From positions 8,256,844 through 8,320,843 of the forward strand of contig NZ_CP139247.1 in NCBI RefSeq assembly GCF_034087045.1: a stretch of DNA of 64,000 bases, given 5' to 3'. This stretch comes from Chitinophaga sancti. GTDB taxonomy: Bacteria; Bacteroidota; Bacteroidia; Chitinophagales; Chitinophagaceae. Made by a program: the position numbers and the translations under genes. Positions 37,601-44,752 of this stretch are shown here, piece after piece. How positions within the stretch are numbered: position 1 is the stretch's first letter; every line of letters starts with the position of its first letter. The notes beneath the pieces were generated by a model. The model was given only the letters and a program-made list of their open reading frames with translations, was not told the origin of the DNA and made no database searches.

Positions 37601-37957
37601 GAAGCGTTTAACCTGTTTAAAGAGGTGACTGCAGAGACAAGTAAAGAGATAGTATCTTTCCTGTGTAAATGTGGTATTCCTGTGCAGGATGATGGTGGTC
37701 GTCCACAACAGCAACAGCGCCAGCAGGCACCTCCGCCAATCAGGGAGGCACGTGAGCAGAAGACGGATATGAGTAAGCTGAAGGCGACACACCAGGATTT
37801 TGAGACTACCAATGGACATGAGGCGCAGGAGTATGCTACGAATGCAGAGCCGATAAAACAGGATCCTGTGAAGGTGGGGCCTAAGGTAGGAAGGAATGAT
37901 CCTTGTCCTTGTGGAAGTGGTAAGAAGTATAAGCAATGTCATGGGAAGGATTTGTAG
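34613..37957 (+). CDS. secA: preprotein translocase ATPase SecA
   Basis: 1114 residues, typical for Bacteroidota SecA, which carry extra segments compared with the E. coli protein (901 aa). N-terminal [15 protein letters not shown], Walker A at about M190 ([20 protein letters not shown]), [20 protein letters not shown], the NBD2 motifs [20 protein letters not shown] and [14 protein letters not shown], helical scaffold, and the zinc-binding C-terminus [20 protein letters not shown] that contacts SecB and ribosomes. Drives Sec-dependent export through SecYEG. Possible promoter TTG-N21-TAATATTTG just upstream. Followed by its own terminator. Confidence 0.98.
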   Translation: [1114 protein letters not shown]

Positions 37958-37978
37958 TCCTTGCCTGATGAAAATAGT

Positions 37979-38013
37979 AAAGGGTGTCTCAGCTGAGGCA
38001 CCCTTTGTTTTTT
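37979..38013 (+). terminator. intrinsic terminator after secA
   Basis: Eight-base stem 37979-37986 / 37999-38006 with a self-complementary CTCAGCTGAG inside, followed by GTTTTTT. Lies 22 bases after the stop codon. Confidence 0.85.
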
Positions 38014-38023
38014 ATACAAAGGA

Positions 38024-38653
38024 TTACGCAGCTAGAATAGAGGAAGGTTTGAGGCGGGGACGGAAGAAGGCGAGGATACTATTAGGGTTACGAACGCAGA
38101 TCTGGATATGGTTTTTGAGTTTTATAGCGGCACCGGGGAAAGCAGGAGCACCTTCAAGAAAAGCACAGCGAACGGTGTCGTAAGTGTCTCTTGTTACAAA
38201 TCCATATTTCTGGCGTTCTATCTCCTGTTCAATACTCATTTCTCTGTGCATTTGTTCAATTACTGCACAATCCAATTTTCGAAGCAGTTTATCCTTATGT
38301 GGATCAGATTTAACGTCTTCATTATGTGGCATATTATCTAATCTTTTACTCAAATTCACATAATACGCTGCTAATTGCTCCGTATATTTTGAATTCAGAA
38401 AATCACAACAATTGCCTGGATGAATAAGTGCACCTAACACTGCTGGTTGCTTGATTTTTCCTTGCTTTTGTTTTTCAAGCGCCCATTGACAGGCTCTTTC
38501 TAAATTATTCTCCCAGAAATACATACCATTCCCTAACCAATCATAGGAATTTTTATTAAAATGGAACTCTCTGGGATTATTCACCAAACGCTGGCAGGTT
38601 TCCTCATCGCATCCATGGAAACCCAGAATTAAATGATGTCTGTTATCATACAT
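38024..38653 (-). CDS. putative ADP-ribosyltransferase-fold protein (uncharacterised family)
   Basis: 209 residues, cytosolic. The N-terminal motif LGFHGCDEE (H13), the central DWLGNGMYFWENNLERACQWA (Y45; split here as DWLGNGMYFWEN and LERACQWA) and the late FLEGAPAFPG (E167) follow the H-Y-E order and spacing of PARP/diphtheria-toxin-like ADP-ribosyltransferases; TYDTVRCAF and NHIQICVRNPNSILAFFRP are conserved in a widespread unnamed family that I recall from many bacteria. Enzyme activity is inference. The start overlaps by eight bases the stop of the 70-aa gene upstream (ATG within ATGTATGA), a coupling typical of toxin-antitoxin pairs. Convergent with secA across its terminator. Confidence 0.7.
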   Translation of the reverse strand: MYDNRHHLILGFHGCDEETCQRLVNNPREFHFNKNSYDWLGNGMYFWENNLERACQWALEKQKQGKIKQPAVLGALIHPGNCCDFLNSKYTEQLAAYYVNLSKRLDNMPHNEDVKSDPHKDKLLRKLDCAVIEQMHREMSIEQEIERQKYGFVTRDTYDTVRCAFLEGAPAFPGAAIKLKNHIQICVRNPNSILAFFRPRLKPSSILAA

Positions 38654-38858
38654 AAAAACACTGATTTAAATTATCCCATTTTAAAAATTGGAAATCTTCA
38701 TACTCAGGCGTGTACTGCCCGTTTTCATCACAGATACCCATCTCCATCAGGTAACGGATATTTTCCTCCCGGGTGGCCTTCTTAGCTCTTTCCAATGCAT
38801 TTCTTGCCGTCTCCCGTGCTTTCTCCAATTGGTACTCTTGCGAAAAAATGTTAATCAT
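38646..38858 (-). CDS. small protein coupled to the ART-like gene
   Basis: 70 residues from ATG 38858 (MINIFSQEYQLEKARETARN); a longer in-frame extension to 38981 is unlikely to be coding. The first 35 residues form a charged amphipathic helix (EKARETARNALERAKKATREE), followed by IRYLMEMGICDENGQYT and an acidic, aromatic tail (PEYEDFQFLKWDNL). No DNA-binding motif is evident. It ends inside the start of the ART-like gene, so the two are translationally coupled. Could be an antitoxin or substrate adaptor; no family recognised. Confidence 0.65.
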   Translation of the reverse strand: MINIFSQEYQLEKARETARNALERAKKATREENIRYLMEMGICDENGQYTPEYEDFQFLKWDNLNQCFYV

Positions 38859-39015
38859 ACTTTCTGTTTTAATAATGAACAATAATTTACCCCACAAATT
38901 TACCCCCTTCCCCTCTCCCAGCCTAGCTTTCCACGATCCATTTTTGTTCATTCTGCATAAACCTTTTCTCACCTCAACCATTCCCGTTCATTCCTGACAA
39001 TCCTACAATTTTCCC

Positions 39016-39023
39016 TACCTTCG
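39016..39023 (+). promoter_or_regulatory. candidate -7 element for deoC
   Basis: TACCTTCG, seven of eight positions of TAnnTTTG, 19 bases before the deoC start. No clear -33 element. Confidence 0.3.
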
Positions 39024-39042
39024 CACCCGAAAACCACTCGCT

Positions 39043-39735
39043 ATGCAGCTGAACAAATACATCGACCACACGGTCCTCAAACCTACCACCACCCTCGAAG
39101 ACATCAAAAACCTCTGCATGGAAGCCGTTGAATACGACTTCGCCGCAGTATGCGTCCCTCCACCCTTCGTAAAACTTGCCAAAACCTTCACCAGCAGCAC
39201 CACCACCAAAGTAGCCACCGTCATCGGCTTCCCCTTCGGCTACTCGGCCATCGAAGCCAAACTCGCCGAACTCGTCCTCGCCATCGTTGACGGAGCCAAC
39301 GAAGTCGACATGGTCGCCAACCTCCTCGCCATCCGTAACAAAGACTGGGACTATATCGAAAAAGAAATCAACAACATCATGGCCGTCATCCGCAGCCAAC
39401 AACATAAAGTCATCCTGAAAGTCATCATAGAAAGTGGCATATTATTGGAAGAAGAGATCATAAAATGCTGTGAGATCTACGCGAAATACGGCGTTGACTA
39501 TGTCAAAACATCCACCGGATACGCCGAAAAAGGCGCCTCCGTCGAAGCGGTAAAACTGATGCGGGCACATCTGCCACAAAATATTCAGATAAAAGCTTCA
39601 GGTGGAGTTCGTACATTTGCCTTCGCCCAGGAGCTAATCGCTGCCGGCGCCACCAGATTGGGTACTTCCAGCGGCGTGGCTCTCATGAAAGAGGCTAAAG
39701 GGGAGGCGATTACCGGCACCACCGGTGCTTATTAA
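39043..39735 (+). CDS. deoC: deoxyribose-phosphate aldolase
   Basis: 230 residues, class I aldolase TIM barrel. N-terminal LNKYIDHTVLKPTTTLEDI is the DeoC signature; the Schiff-base lysine lies in VDYVKTSTGYAEKGA, and the proton-relay lysine in IKASGGVRTF. Cleaves 2-deoxyribose-5-phosphate to acetaldehyde and glyceraldehyde-3-phosphate in nucleoside catabolism. The first 350 bases are strikingly C-rich with C-ended codons compared with the neighbours. Followed after 29 bases by the SPOR gene. Confidence 0.97.
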   Translation: MQLNKYIDHTVLKPTTTLEDIKNLCMEAVEYDFAAVCVPPPFVKLAKTFTSSTTTKVATVIGFPFGYSAIEAKLAELVLAIVDGANEVDMVANLLAIRNKDWDYIEKEINNIMAVIRSQQHKVILKVIIESGILLEEEIIKCCEIYAKYGVDYVKTSTGYAEKGASVEAVKLMRAHLPQNIQIKASGGVRTFAFAQELIAAGATRLGTSSGVALMKEAKGEAITGTTGAY

Positions 39736-39764
39736 CCATACCCCAATCCTCTAAACGACTGAAC

Positions 39765-40211
39765 ATGAAACACATAATCATATTATTATCCGGGTTACTG
39801 ATCGGAACCCTCGCTTCCGCTCAGGACAATACCCTCACCGCTGCCAATACCGGCGGCGTGAAAGTGGTAAAAGACAGCCGGCTCGACCTGCTGATCAAAA
39901 AACAGATCTATATCAATACCCTCGCTATCCGTAACCAACCAGGTTTCAGGGTTCAGGTCATCTCTACCAACAAGAGAAATGAAGCGACCGAAATAAAAGC
40001 GAAGGTCATGCAACTCTACCCTGACTACCGTACTTACCTGGACTACCAGGCACCTTATTTCAAAGTACGCATAGGTGATTTCAAAACCAGGGATGAAGCT
40101 GCGGACCTGAGAGAAAAATTGTCATCCAGCTTCACTGGCGGCGTATTCGTAGTGCCTGCCACCATTAATCTACAACCAGAGAAAGAGGCAGGGAATGAAG
40201 AATCGTATTAA
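39765..40211 (+). CDS. SPOR domain-containing secreted protein
   Basis: 148 residues. Signal peptide MKHIIILLSGLLIGTLASAQ. The C-terminal 80 residues match a SPOR domain: PGFRVQVISTNKRNEATEIK, LYPDYRTYLDYQAPYFKVRI and GDFKTRDEAADLREKL. SPOR domains bind denuded peptidoglycan glycan strands at division sites. The 3' end overlaps the next gene by 17 bases, so the two are translationally linked, although no functional tie is known. Confidence 0.9.
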   Translation: MKHIIILLSGLLIGTLASAQDNTLTAANTGGVKVVKDSRLDLLIKKQIYINTLAIRNQPGFRVQVISTNKRNEATEIKAKVMQLYPDYRTYLDYQAPYFKVRIGDFKTRDEAADLREKLSSSFTGGVFVVPATINLQPEKEAGNEESY

Positions 40212-41370
40212 GCAACTCGCGCACCAATACGCGCCTGAGTTCATTGCTATCAGAAGACATATTCACGCTCATCCCGAACTGTCCTTCCAGGAATTTGAAA
40301 CGTCAAAGTACATTCAGCAACAACTGGATGCATTCGGTGTGAAATATACTCCCGGCATTGCCGGTACCGGTATTGTGGCCATCATCGAAGGGAAAAACCC
40401 TTCTAAAAAGACCATCGCTCTCCGTGCCGATATCGATGCCCTCCCCATCACAGAAGCGAACGATGTACCTTATAAGTCATTGAACTCCGGTATCATGCAT
40501 GCCTGTGGTCATGATGTACATACTACCTGCGTGCTCGGTGCTACCCGCATCCTGCAGGAGCTGAAAGATGAGTTTGAAGGCACCATCAAGGTCCTGTTCC
40601 AGCCTGGTGAAGAAAAACACCCGGGTGGTGCAAGTCTCATGATCAAAGATGGCGCACTGGAAAACCCACGTCCCGATGCCATCCTCGGTATGCACGTACA
40701 ACCTTCTATGGAAGCCGGATTACTGGGTTTCCGTGCAGGTCAGTACATGGCCAGTGCCGATGAGATCTATATCACTATCAAAGGCAAAGGGGGCCACGCT
40801 GCCCAACCTCACCTCACTACCGATACCATTCTTGTGGCATCACATCTGGTTGTTAGCTTACAACAGGTGATCAGCCGGAATAATAATCCTTTCTCTCCTT
40901 CTGTACTCAGTATCTGTGCATTCAACGGCGGATATACGACCAACGTGATCCCCAGCGAAGTAAAACTGATGGGTACATTCAGAGCGATGGATGAAACCTG
41001 GCGTTTTAAAGCCCATGAGATCATCAAAAAACAGGCGACTGAACTGGCACATGCCATGGGTGCAGAGATTGAAATTGATATACTGGTAGGTTATCCCTGC
41101 CTGTATAACAATGAGGAAGTAACCAGCCGCGCCAGAACAAAGGCAGAAGAGTATCTTGGACAAGACAATGTTCAGGATACCGAAGTGAGAATGGGTGCTG
41201 AAGACTTCGCATTTTATAGCCAGATTATTCCAGCCTGCTTCTTCAGATTAGGTACAGGAAATGTGGAAAAAGGTATCACATCAGGTGTACATACACCTAC
41301 ATTTGATATCGATGAACGTGCAATTGAAACCGGCATCGGTGCCATGGCTTATCTCGCTACGCAGCTATAA
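40195..41370 (+). CDS. M20 family amidohydrolase (IAA-amino acid hydrolase/hippuricase-like)
   Basis: 391 residues, no signal peptide. Di-metal peptidase M20D motifs: ALRADIDALPITEAND, MHACGHDVHTTCVLGATRIL (cysteine and histidine ligands), FQPGEEKHPGGASLMIKDG (catalytic glutamates), LGMHVQPSMEAG, the dimerisation domain KGKGGHAAQPHLTTDTI, and a C-terminal MGAEDFAFYSQ. Hydrolyses N-acyl amino acids or similar amides. Start ATG 40195 lies inside the SPOR gene. The 3' end takes part in a 31-base tandem duplication. Confidence 0.94.
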   Translation: MKNRIKQLAHQYAPEFIAIRRHIHAHPELSFQEFETSKYIQQQLDAFGVKYTPGIAGTGIVAIIEGKNPSKKTIALRADIDALPITEANDVPYKSLNSGIMHACGHDVHTTCVLGATRILQELKDEFEGTIKVLFQPGEEKHPGGASLMIKDGALENPRPDAILGMHVQPSMEAGLLGFRAGQYMASADEIYITIKGKGGHAAQPHLTTDTILVASHLVVSLQQVISRNNNPFSPSVLSICAFNGGYTTNVIPSEVKLMGTFRAMDETWRFKAHEIIKKQATELAHAMGAEIEIDILVGYPCLYNNEEVTSRARTKAEEYLGQDNVQDTEVRMGAEDFAFYSQIIPACFFRLGTGNVEKGITSGVHTPTFDIDERAIETGIGAMAYLATQL

Positions 41371-41409
41371 AAGATGGCCTGTTTCGCTACGCAGGTTTTA
41401 AAATGGCCT
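41353..41409 (+). repeat. 31-bp tandem duplication of the M20 gene end
   Basis: TCGCTACGCAG at 41353-41363 recurs at 41384-41394, and ATGGCCT follows in both copies at nearly the same offset, giving a 31-base unit. Copy one carries the last codons and stop of the M20 gene; copy two is non-coding, diverged in its centre. Confidence 0.8.
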
Positions 41410-41428
41410 CCTGGTCTAAAAACATTAT

Positions 41429-41455
41429 GAGCCCGCTCAATAGCGGGCTCTTTTT
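41429..41455 (+). terminator. intrinsic terminator after M20 gene
   Basis: Perfect nine-base GC-rich stem 41429-41437 / 41442-41450, loop CAAT, then TTTTT. Confidence 0.92.
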
Positions 41456-41544
41456 ACATAGTTTTGCTTATATCAAAATCGATTATCAAATCTTTTTTTC
41501 AAACTTCACTAACACTCTAATTTCTTTCAACCCTCACTCACCCT

Positions 41545-42231
41545 TTAATTCCTCTTAAACTGCGTTAGCTGTGACAATCCAATCTCATCCACCTTCAATG
41601 CACGCATACTATCTGCTTTAACACTGAAATTCTTTACAGTCACATCCTGCAGATAAACACTCCCATACCAACCCAACTGCACATTCATCGTATCAAAATT
41701 GCCCCGTTCACGCGTCGATACTTTATTATTTTTCCCTCCGTTATAAGTGAAATTTTCAATTTCCACCCCCGACATTTCCACATAACAATCATCCAATCCC
41801 GTTACTTCCAGTGATGGTTGTTTTAAAGTGGCAATTTCCACATGCAAACTGTCTTTTGCTAACCTGATATATGGTACAGACTTACAATACACTGAGATGC
41901 CATCCCCCTCACCTGGCAGGATGTATAAAGTATCTCCTACCTGTTTATAATAATTTGAAGGCACCTCACTCTCCCCTCCCAAATTCCCTATGCGGTTTTC
42001 TTTATCATACATGATCCGTACATTATTTGTATTGATCACAATCGCCTTGAACGGTTGTAAAACAGTCATCTGTGCAACCTCGGCATTATCTCCCTTTTTC
42101 GGGAACCTTAACACCGTCCCATCTCCATTTATCCCCTTCTTAAAATATGCCCATAATACCACATCTGATGCCAGCACCAACAACAATACGATGCCAACAA
42201 AAAAGAGTAACAATTTTATACTGGTCTTCAT
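41545..42231 (-). CDS. membrane-anchored protein with beta-solenoid (DUF2807-like) character
   Basis: 228 residues. One N-terminal membrane helix (LLLFFVGIVLLLVLASDVVL) without a clear cleavage site, then a soluble part facing the periplasm. The repeated short beta motifs (PFKAIVINTNNVRIMYDK, PSLEVTGLDDCYVEMSGVEI, FDTMNVQLGWYGSVYLQDV) resemble the auto-transporter-adhesin-head-like DUF2807 fold, but the match is loose. Fourth gene of the GntR/ABC operon, 15 bases after the regulator; its role may be to sense or protect against the envelope stress that the transporter answers. Function unknown. Confidence 0.7.
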   Translation of the reverse strand: MKTSIKLLLFFVGIVLLLVLASDVVLWAYFKKGINGDGTVLRFPKKGDNAEVAQMTVLQPFKAIVINTNNVRIMYDKENRIGNLGGESEVPSNYYKQVGDTLYILPGEGDGISVYCKSVPYIRLAKDSLHVEIATLKQPSLEVTGLDDCYVEMSGVEIENFTYNGGKNNKVSTRERGNFDTMNVQLGWYGSVYLQDVTVKNFSVKADSMRALKVDEIGLSQLTQFKRN

Positions 42232-42246
42232 TTTTGTAAAATTTAA

Positions 42247-42618
42247 TTACCTGAAATGTGAACGCTTATACTTCTCATAATGCGTCTTCAGCTCATCCAA
42301 CTCTATATCCAGCAAGTAGATATTCCGAAAGAACTGCGGCAGCTCATTCTCCATGAACCGTTCCTTCTTCAGCTGTTTAATCCGCTTCATCGCATCCGAC
42401 GCCACGAAATAGCCAATCCCTCTTTTATTATAGATGATCTCATATTGCTGCAAATATTCACAGGTCCGCATTACCGTATTTGGGTTGACTTCCGTTTGCA
42501 CTGCCAGTTCCCTCACGGATGGCAGCCGGTCCTCTGCTTTCCACTTTTCCAACAAGATCTGTTCGCATATATGATCCGCAATCTGCAGATATATAGCCTG
42601 TGATTCTTTAAATTCCAT
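42247..42618 (-). CDS. GntR family transcriptional repressor, YtrA type
   Basis: 123 residues. Winged helix with PSVRELAVQTEVNPNTVMRT (recognition helix) and YNKRGIGYFV (wing), followed by a short helical dimerisation tail of about 45 residues, the small effector-free type of the YtrA subfamily. Third gene of an operon with ABC ATPase and permease. A palindrome of 10-base arms directly behind the operon promoter (44299-44324) is the obvious operator, so the operon is probably self-repressed and induced by envelope-active compounds, as for YtrA in Bacillus. Confidence 0.92.
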   Translation of the reverse strand: MEFKESQAIYLQIADHICEQILLEKWKAEDRLPSVRELAVQTEVNPNTVMRTCEYLQQYEIIYNKRGIGYFVASDAMKRIKQLKKERFMENELPQFFRNIYLLDIELDELKTHYEKYKRSHFR

Positions 42619-42629
42619 GAGTTGAAATT

Positions 42630-43448
42630 TTAAATTTCCTTATCTTTTAACCTGAAATATGCCAATACCCACAAGACCGGAGGCAATATAAACCGCCACA
42701 TAAAGTACAGTGCCTCCCGCACCCAATGTGGTGACTCCAGAAAGATGGATCGATATTCTTCCACATGCGGATGTTCTGTAATTCCAACTCCAAAGAATGG
42801 CGCTGACGCTGCCCAATGCGTCAAATGACCATAGAACAATATGTTCATAAATGCCGCATTTACCAATCCAATGACCAGGATGAAAATGAATACTACAAAT
42901 AAGGTTTTTATAATACTATACTTAGGGAAGTAAACAGAGCCTAACAAAATGATTGCCTGTCCCATAAACCACCAGTGGTAAAGTTGCGTCATGTCATTAC
43001 GGAAGTCATCAGGCATACTGGGATCCATGACGTGCGTATCTCTGCTTAAAGACACTATCCCCGCACCAATAAAAGTGGCTGTTCCAAATGCAATATGATA
43101 TACCAGTAAAAAACCTACTGTCGTAATCAAAAGCGTAGTGAGGAATTTTTCAAAATGCGAAGCAGGCAACAACAGGTAATCGATACCTTTTGGCTTGTCG
43201 CCTAACTGGATAAATGAAAACCCGGTAAAGATCAAACCTGCGCCAAACAACAGGATGGCATAAAAAGGATAAATAAAGGAAACCCTTACAGTCTCTCTGT
43301 TGTTGGTCAAAATGCTAATTACACCTATCGCAACCAATACACCTACCAACACCACCAGCGACATCAGGTACAACCGCAGATTATCGACAATATGCTTTTT
43401 AAAATACGCACCAAACCTCGGTGCATGAAATACATTGCTCGTTTGCAT
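42630..43448 (-). CDS. ABC transporter membrane subunit
   Basis: 272 residues with six predicted membrane helices (for example LMSLVVLVGVLVAIGVISIL, FYAILLFGAGLIFTGFSFI, TTVGFLLVYHIAFGTATFIG, FVVFIFILVIGLVNAAF). No family motif beyond KPKGIDYLLLPASHFEKFLT, typical of ABC-2-like permeases coupled to YtrA regulators in Bacteroidota. Sits nine bases after the ATPase stop and 11 bases before the regulator gene, so all are co-transcribed. Confidence 0.85.
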   Translation of the reverse strand: MQTSNVFHAPRFGAYFKKHIVDNLRLYLMSLVVLVGVLVAIGVISILTNNRETVRVSFIYPFYAILLFGAGLIFTGFSFIQLGDKPKGIDYLLLPASHFEKFLTTLLITTVGFLLVYHIAFGTATFIGAGIVSLSRDTHVMDPSMPDDFRNDMTQLYHWWFMGQAIILLGSVYFPKYSIIKTLFVVFIFILVIGLVNAAFMNILFYGHLTHWAASAPFFGVGITEHPHVEEYRSIFLESPHWVREALYFMWRFILPPVLWVLAYFRLKDKEI

Positions 43449-43456
43449 AAGGGGAA

Positions 43457-44287
43457 TTAAAAGAGTTGGTTAATCCGTCCGGAGGGCTCCAGTACGGCAT
43501 TAAAGAGCAGTTCCATATCCAGTCTGCCTGGTACGCCACCTGCATTTTCAGTGATAATAGAATGACCTAATCCGGTGCTTTCTGCGAACAATACATGATC
43601 TGTTTCCTCGAGTCGCTTCACACTTCTGAAACTCAATCGCTCCGCCACAGTTTCCACATCCTGTTTGAAAATGATCTTATGATTGTCGATCACCACGATA
43701 CTATCAATCAGGTTATCCAGGTCCCTTACCTGGTGGGTGGATATCACAATACACTTCTCTTCATTCACCGCAGCGGCAATCACTTTGCGAAACTGGCTTT
43801 TGGACGGGATATCCAGGCCATTCGTCGGTTCATCCATAACCAGGCATTTGGTATTGGCTGCCAGACCAAAGCTGATGATGACCTTTTTCTTTTGTCCATA
43901 ACTCATGTCTGTAAGTCGCTGGTCGCGGGGAATCTGGAATTCATCCAGGTACTGCTGAAAAGCTTTTGTGTCAAAGTTGGGATAAAAAGGAGCATAGGTG
44001 TTCACATAACGGTTGATGGTCACCTGTGGCAGGTAAAACTCTTCAGGCACCAAAAAGAGTTTGCTGAGGAACGCTGGCTGACGGAGGCGGGATTCATACC
44101 CCATTACTGTACATACCCCGCTTTTTGGAAAGAGTAGCCCGGCTATCTGCTTCAGCAAACTGGATTTTCCTGCCCCGTTTTTGCCCATAAGGCCGTAAAC
44201 GTGACCAGCTTCCAGCTCCAGGTTCAACCCCTCAAACAATGGCCTACCCTTTTTGTAGTGGAAATGAAGATCTTGGATAGTTATCAT
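43457..44287 (-). CDS. ABC transporter ATP-binding protein
   Basis: 276 residues. Walker A GLMGKNGAGKSSLLKQIAG, Q-loop region LVPEEFYLP, signature TDMSYGQKKKVIISFGLA (the usual LSGGQ is degenerate as MSYGQ), Walker B CLVMDEPTNGLDIPS, and switch histidine in IVISTHQVRDLD. First gene of the operon; its start lies just behind the palindromic operator. The set resembles the Ytr/Bcr-type exporters that respond to cell-wall antibiotics. Confidence 0.94.
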   Translation of the reverse strand: MITIQDLHFHYKKGRPLFEGLNLELEAGHVYGLMGKNGAGKSSLLKQIAGLLFPKSGVCTVMGYESRLRQPAFLSKLFLVPEEFYLPQVTINRYVNTYAPFYPNFDTKAFQQYLDEFQIPRDQRLTDMSYGQKKKVIISFGLAANTKCLVMDEPTNGLDIPSKSQFRKVIAAAVNEEKCIVISTHQVRDLDNLIDSIVVIDNHKIIFKQDVETVAERLSFRSVKRLEETDHVLFAESTGLGHSIITENAGGVPGRLDMELLFNAVLEPSGRINQLF

Positions 44288-44298
44288 AGCAAGTGATT

Positions 44299-44324
44299 TA
44301 GTGTACTACATAACTAGTACACTA
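44299..44324. promoter_or_regulatory. palindromic operator, probable GntR/YtrA-type binding site
   Basis: Perfect inverted repeat with arms TAGTGTACTA (44299-44308) and TAGTACACTA (44315-44324) and a six-base spacer CATAAC. It begins directly after the -7 box of the ABC/gntR operon, covering the transcription start. Position and symmetry fit autorepression by the GntR protein at 42247. Confidence 0.82.
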
Positions 44325-44355
44325 CAAAGATAGATAAGGAAAGCATAATTCCAAA
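44325..44355 (-). promoter_or_regulatory. consensus Bacteroidota promoter of the ABC/gntR operon
   Basis: On the minus strand TTTG (44352-44355), 19 bases, then TATCTTTG (44325-44332): a full match to TTTG-N19-TAnnTTTG. Transcription would start within the palindrome at 44299-44324. Confidence 0.85.
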
Positions 44356-44426
44356 TTCAAGTAGAAAAATCTTTTATACAGCCGGATTTATACCATCAGG
44401 CATTGTGCTAAAAAAAAATCCCTTGC

Positions 44427-44650
44427 GCCAGCCGGACGAAAAGCGTCTTCCTTGCTGCCGCTGGTCTTCCATAAAATTCAAAAACCTCTCTGAAACAGGA
44501 CCTTTCCTCATCGCCGCCAGCCGGACAAAAAGCATTACTCCCCTACTGCCGCTGGTCTTCTATAAAATTCAAAAAACTCTCAAAAACAGGACCTTTCCTC
44601 ATCGCCGCCAGCCGGACAAAAAGCATTACTCCCTTGCTGCCGCAGGCCAT
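44427..44650 (+). repeat. tandem repeat, about 90 bp, 2.4 copies
   Basis: Units start at 44427, 44516 and 44607 with GCCAGCCGGAC followed by AAAAGC, so the periods are 89 and 91 bases. Each full unit also has CTGCCGCTGGTCTTC, ATAAAATTCAAAAA and ACAGGACCTTTCCTCATC. Copies two and three are nearly identical; copy one is more diverged. The third is cut off after about 40 bases. Confidence 0.88.
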
Positions 44651-44714
44651 TCCTTGAAAATGTTAAAAAATTATTTGTAGCGACATTTCTACACATTAAG
44701 AATTTTTAATAAAT

Positions 44715-44722
44715 TATATTTG
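44715..44722 (+). promoter_or_regulatory. -7 element for the gene at 44753
   Basis: TATATTTG, a perfect TAnnTTTG, 30 bases before the start codon; no TTTG at -33. Confidence 0.45.
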
Positions 44723-44752
44723 CCACTGTGGTTTAAATTAAAACTTATCCCT

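Larger units (their letters stand above)
44288..44752. other. divergent intergenic region with operator, promoters and tandem repeat
   Basis: Holds, from left to right: the GntR operator (44299-44324), the minus-strand promoter (44325-44355), a tandem repeat of about 90 bases (44427-44650), and a -7 element (44715-44722) for the secreted protein at 44753. The frame 44405-44680 that runs through the repeats is not considered a gene. Confidence 0.7.

Noticed and set aside
44427..44650. Insertion sequence or mobile element remnant
   Set aside because: No transposase frame, terminal inverted repeats or target-site duplication are visible; it is a simple tandem repeat.
44405..44680. Open frame of 91 codons through the tandem repeat
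   Set aside because: The apparent internal peptide repeats come only from the DNA repeat, the start is poor, and the frame overlaps the promoter of the next gene.
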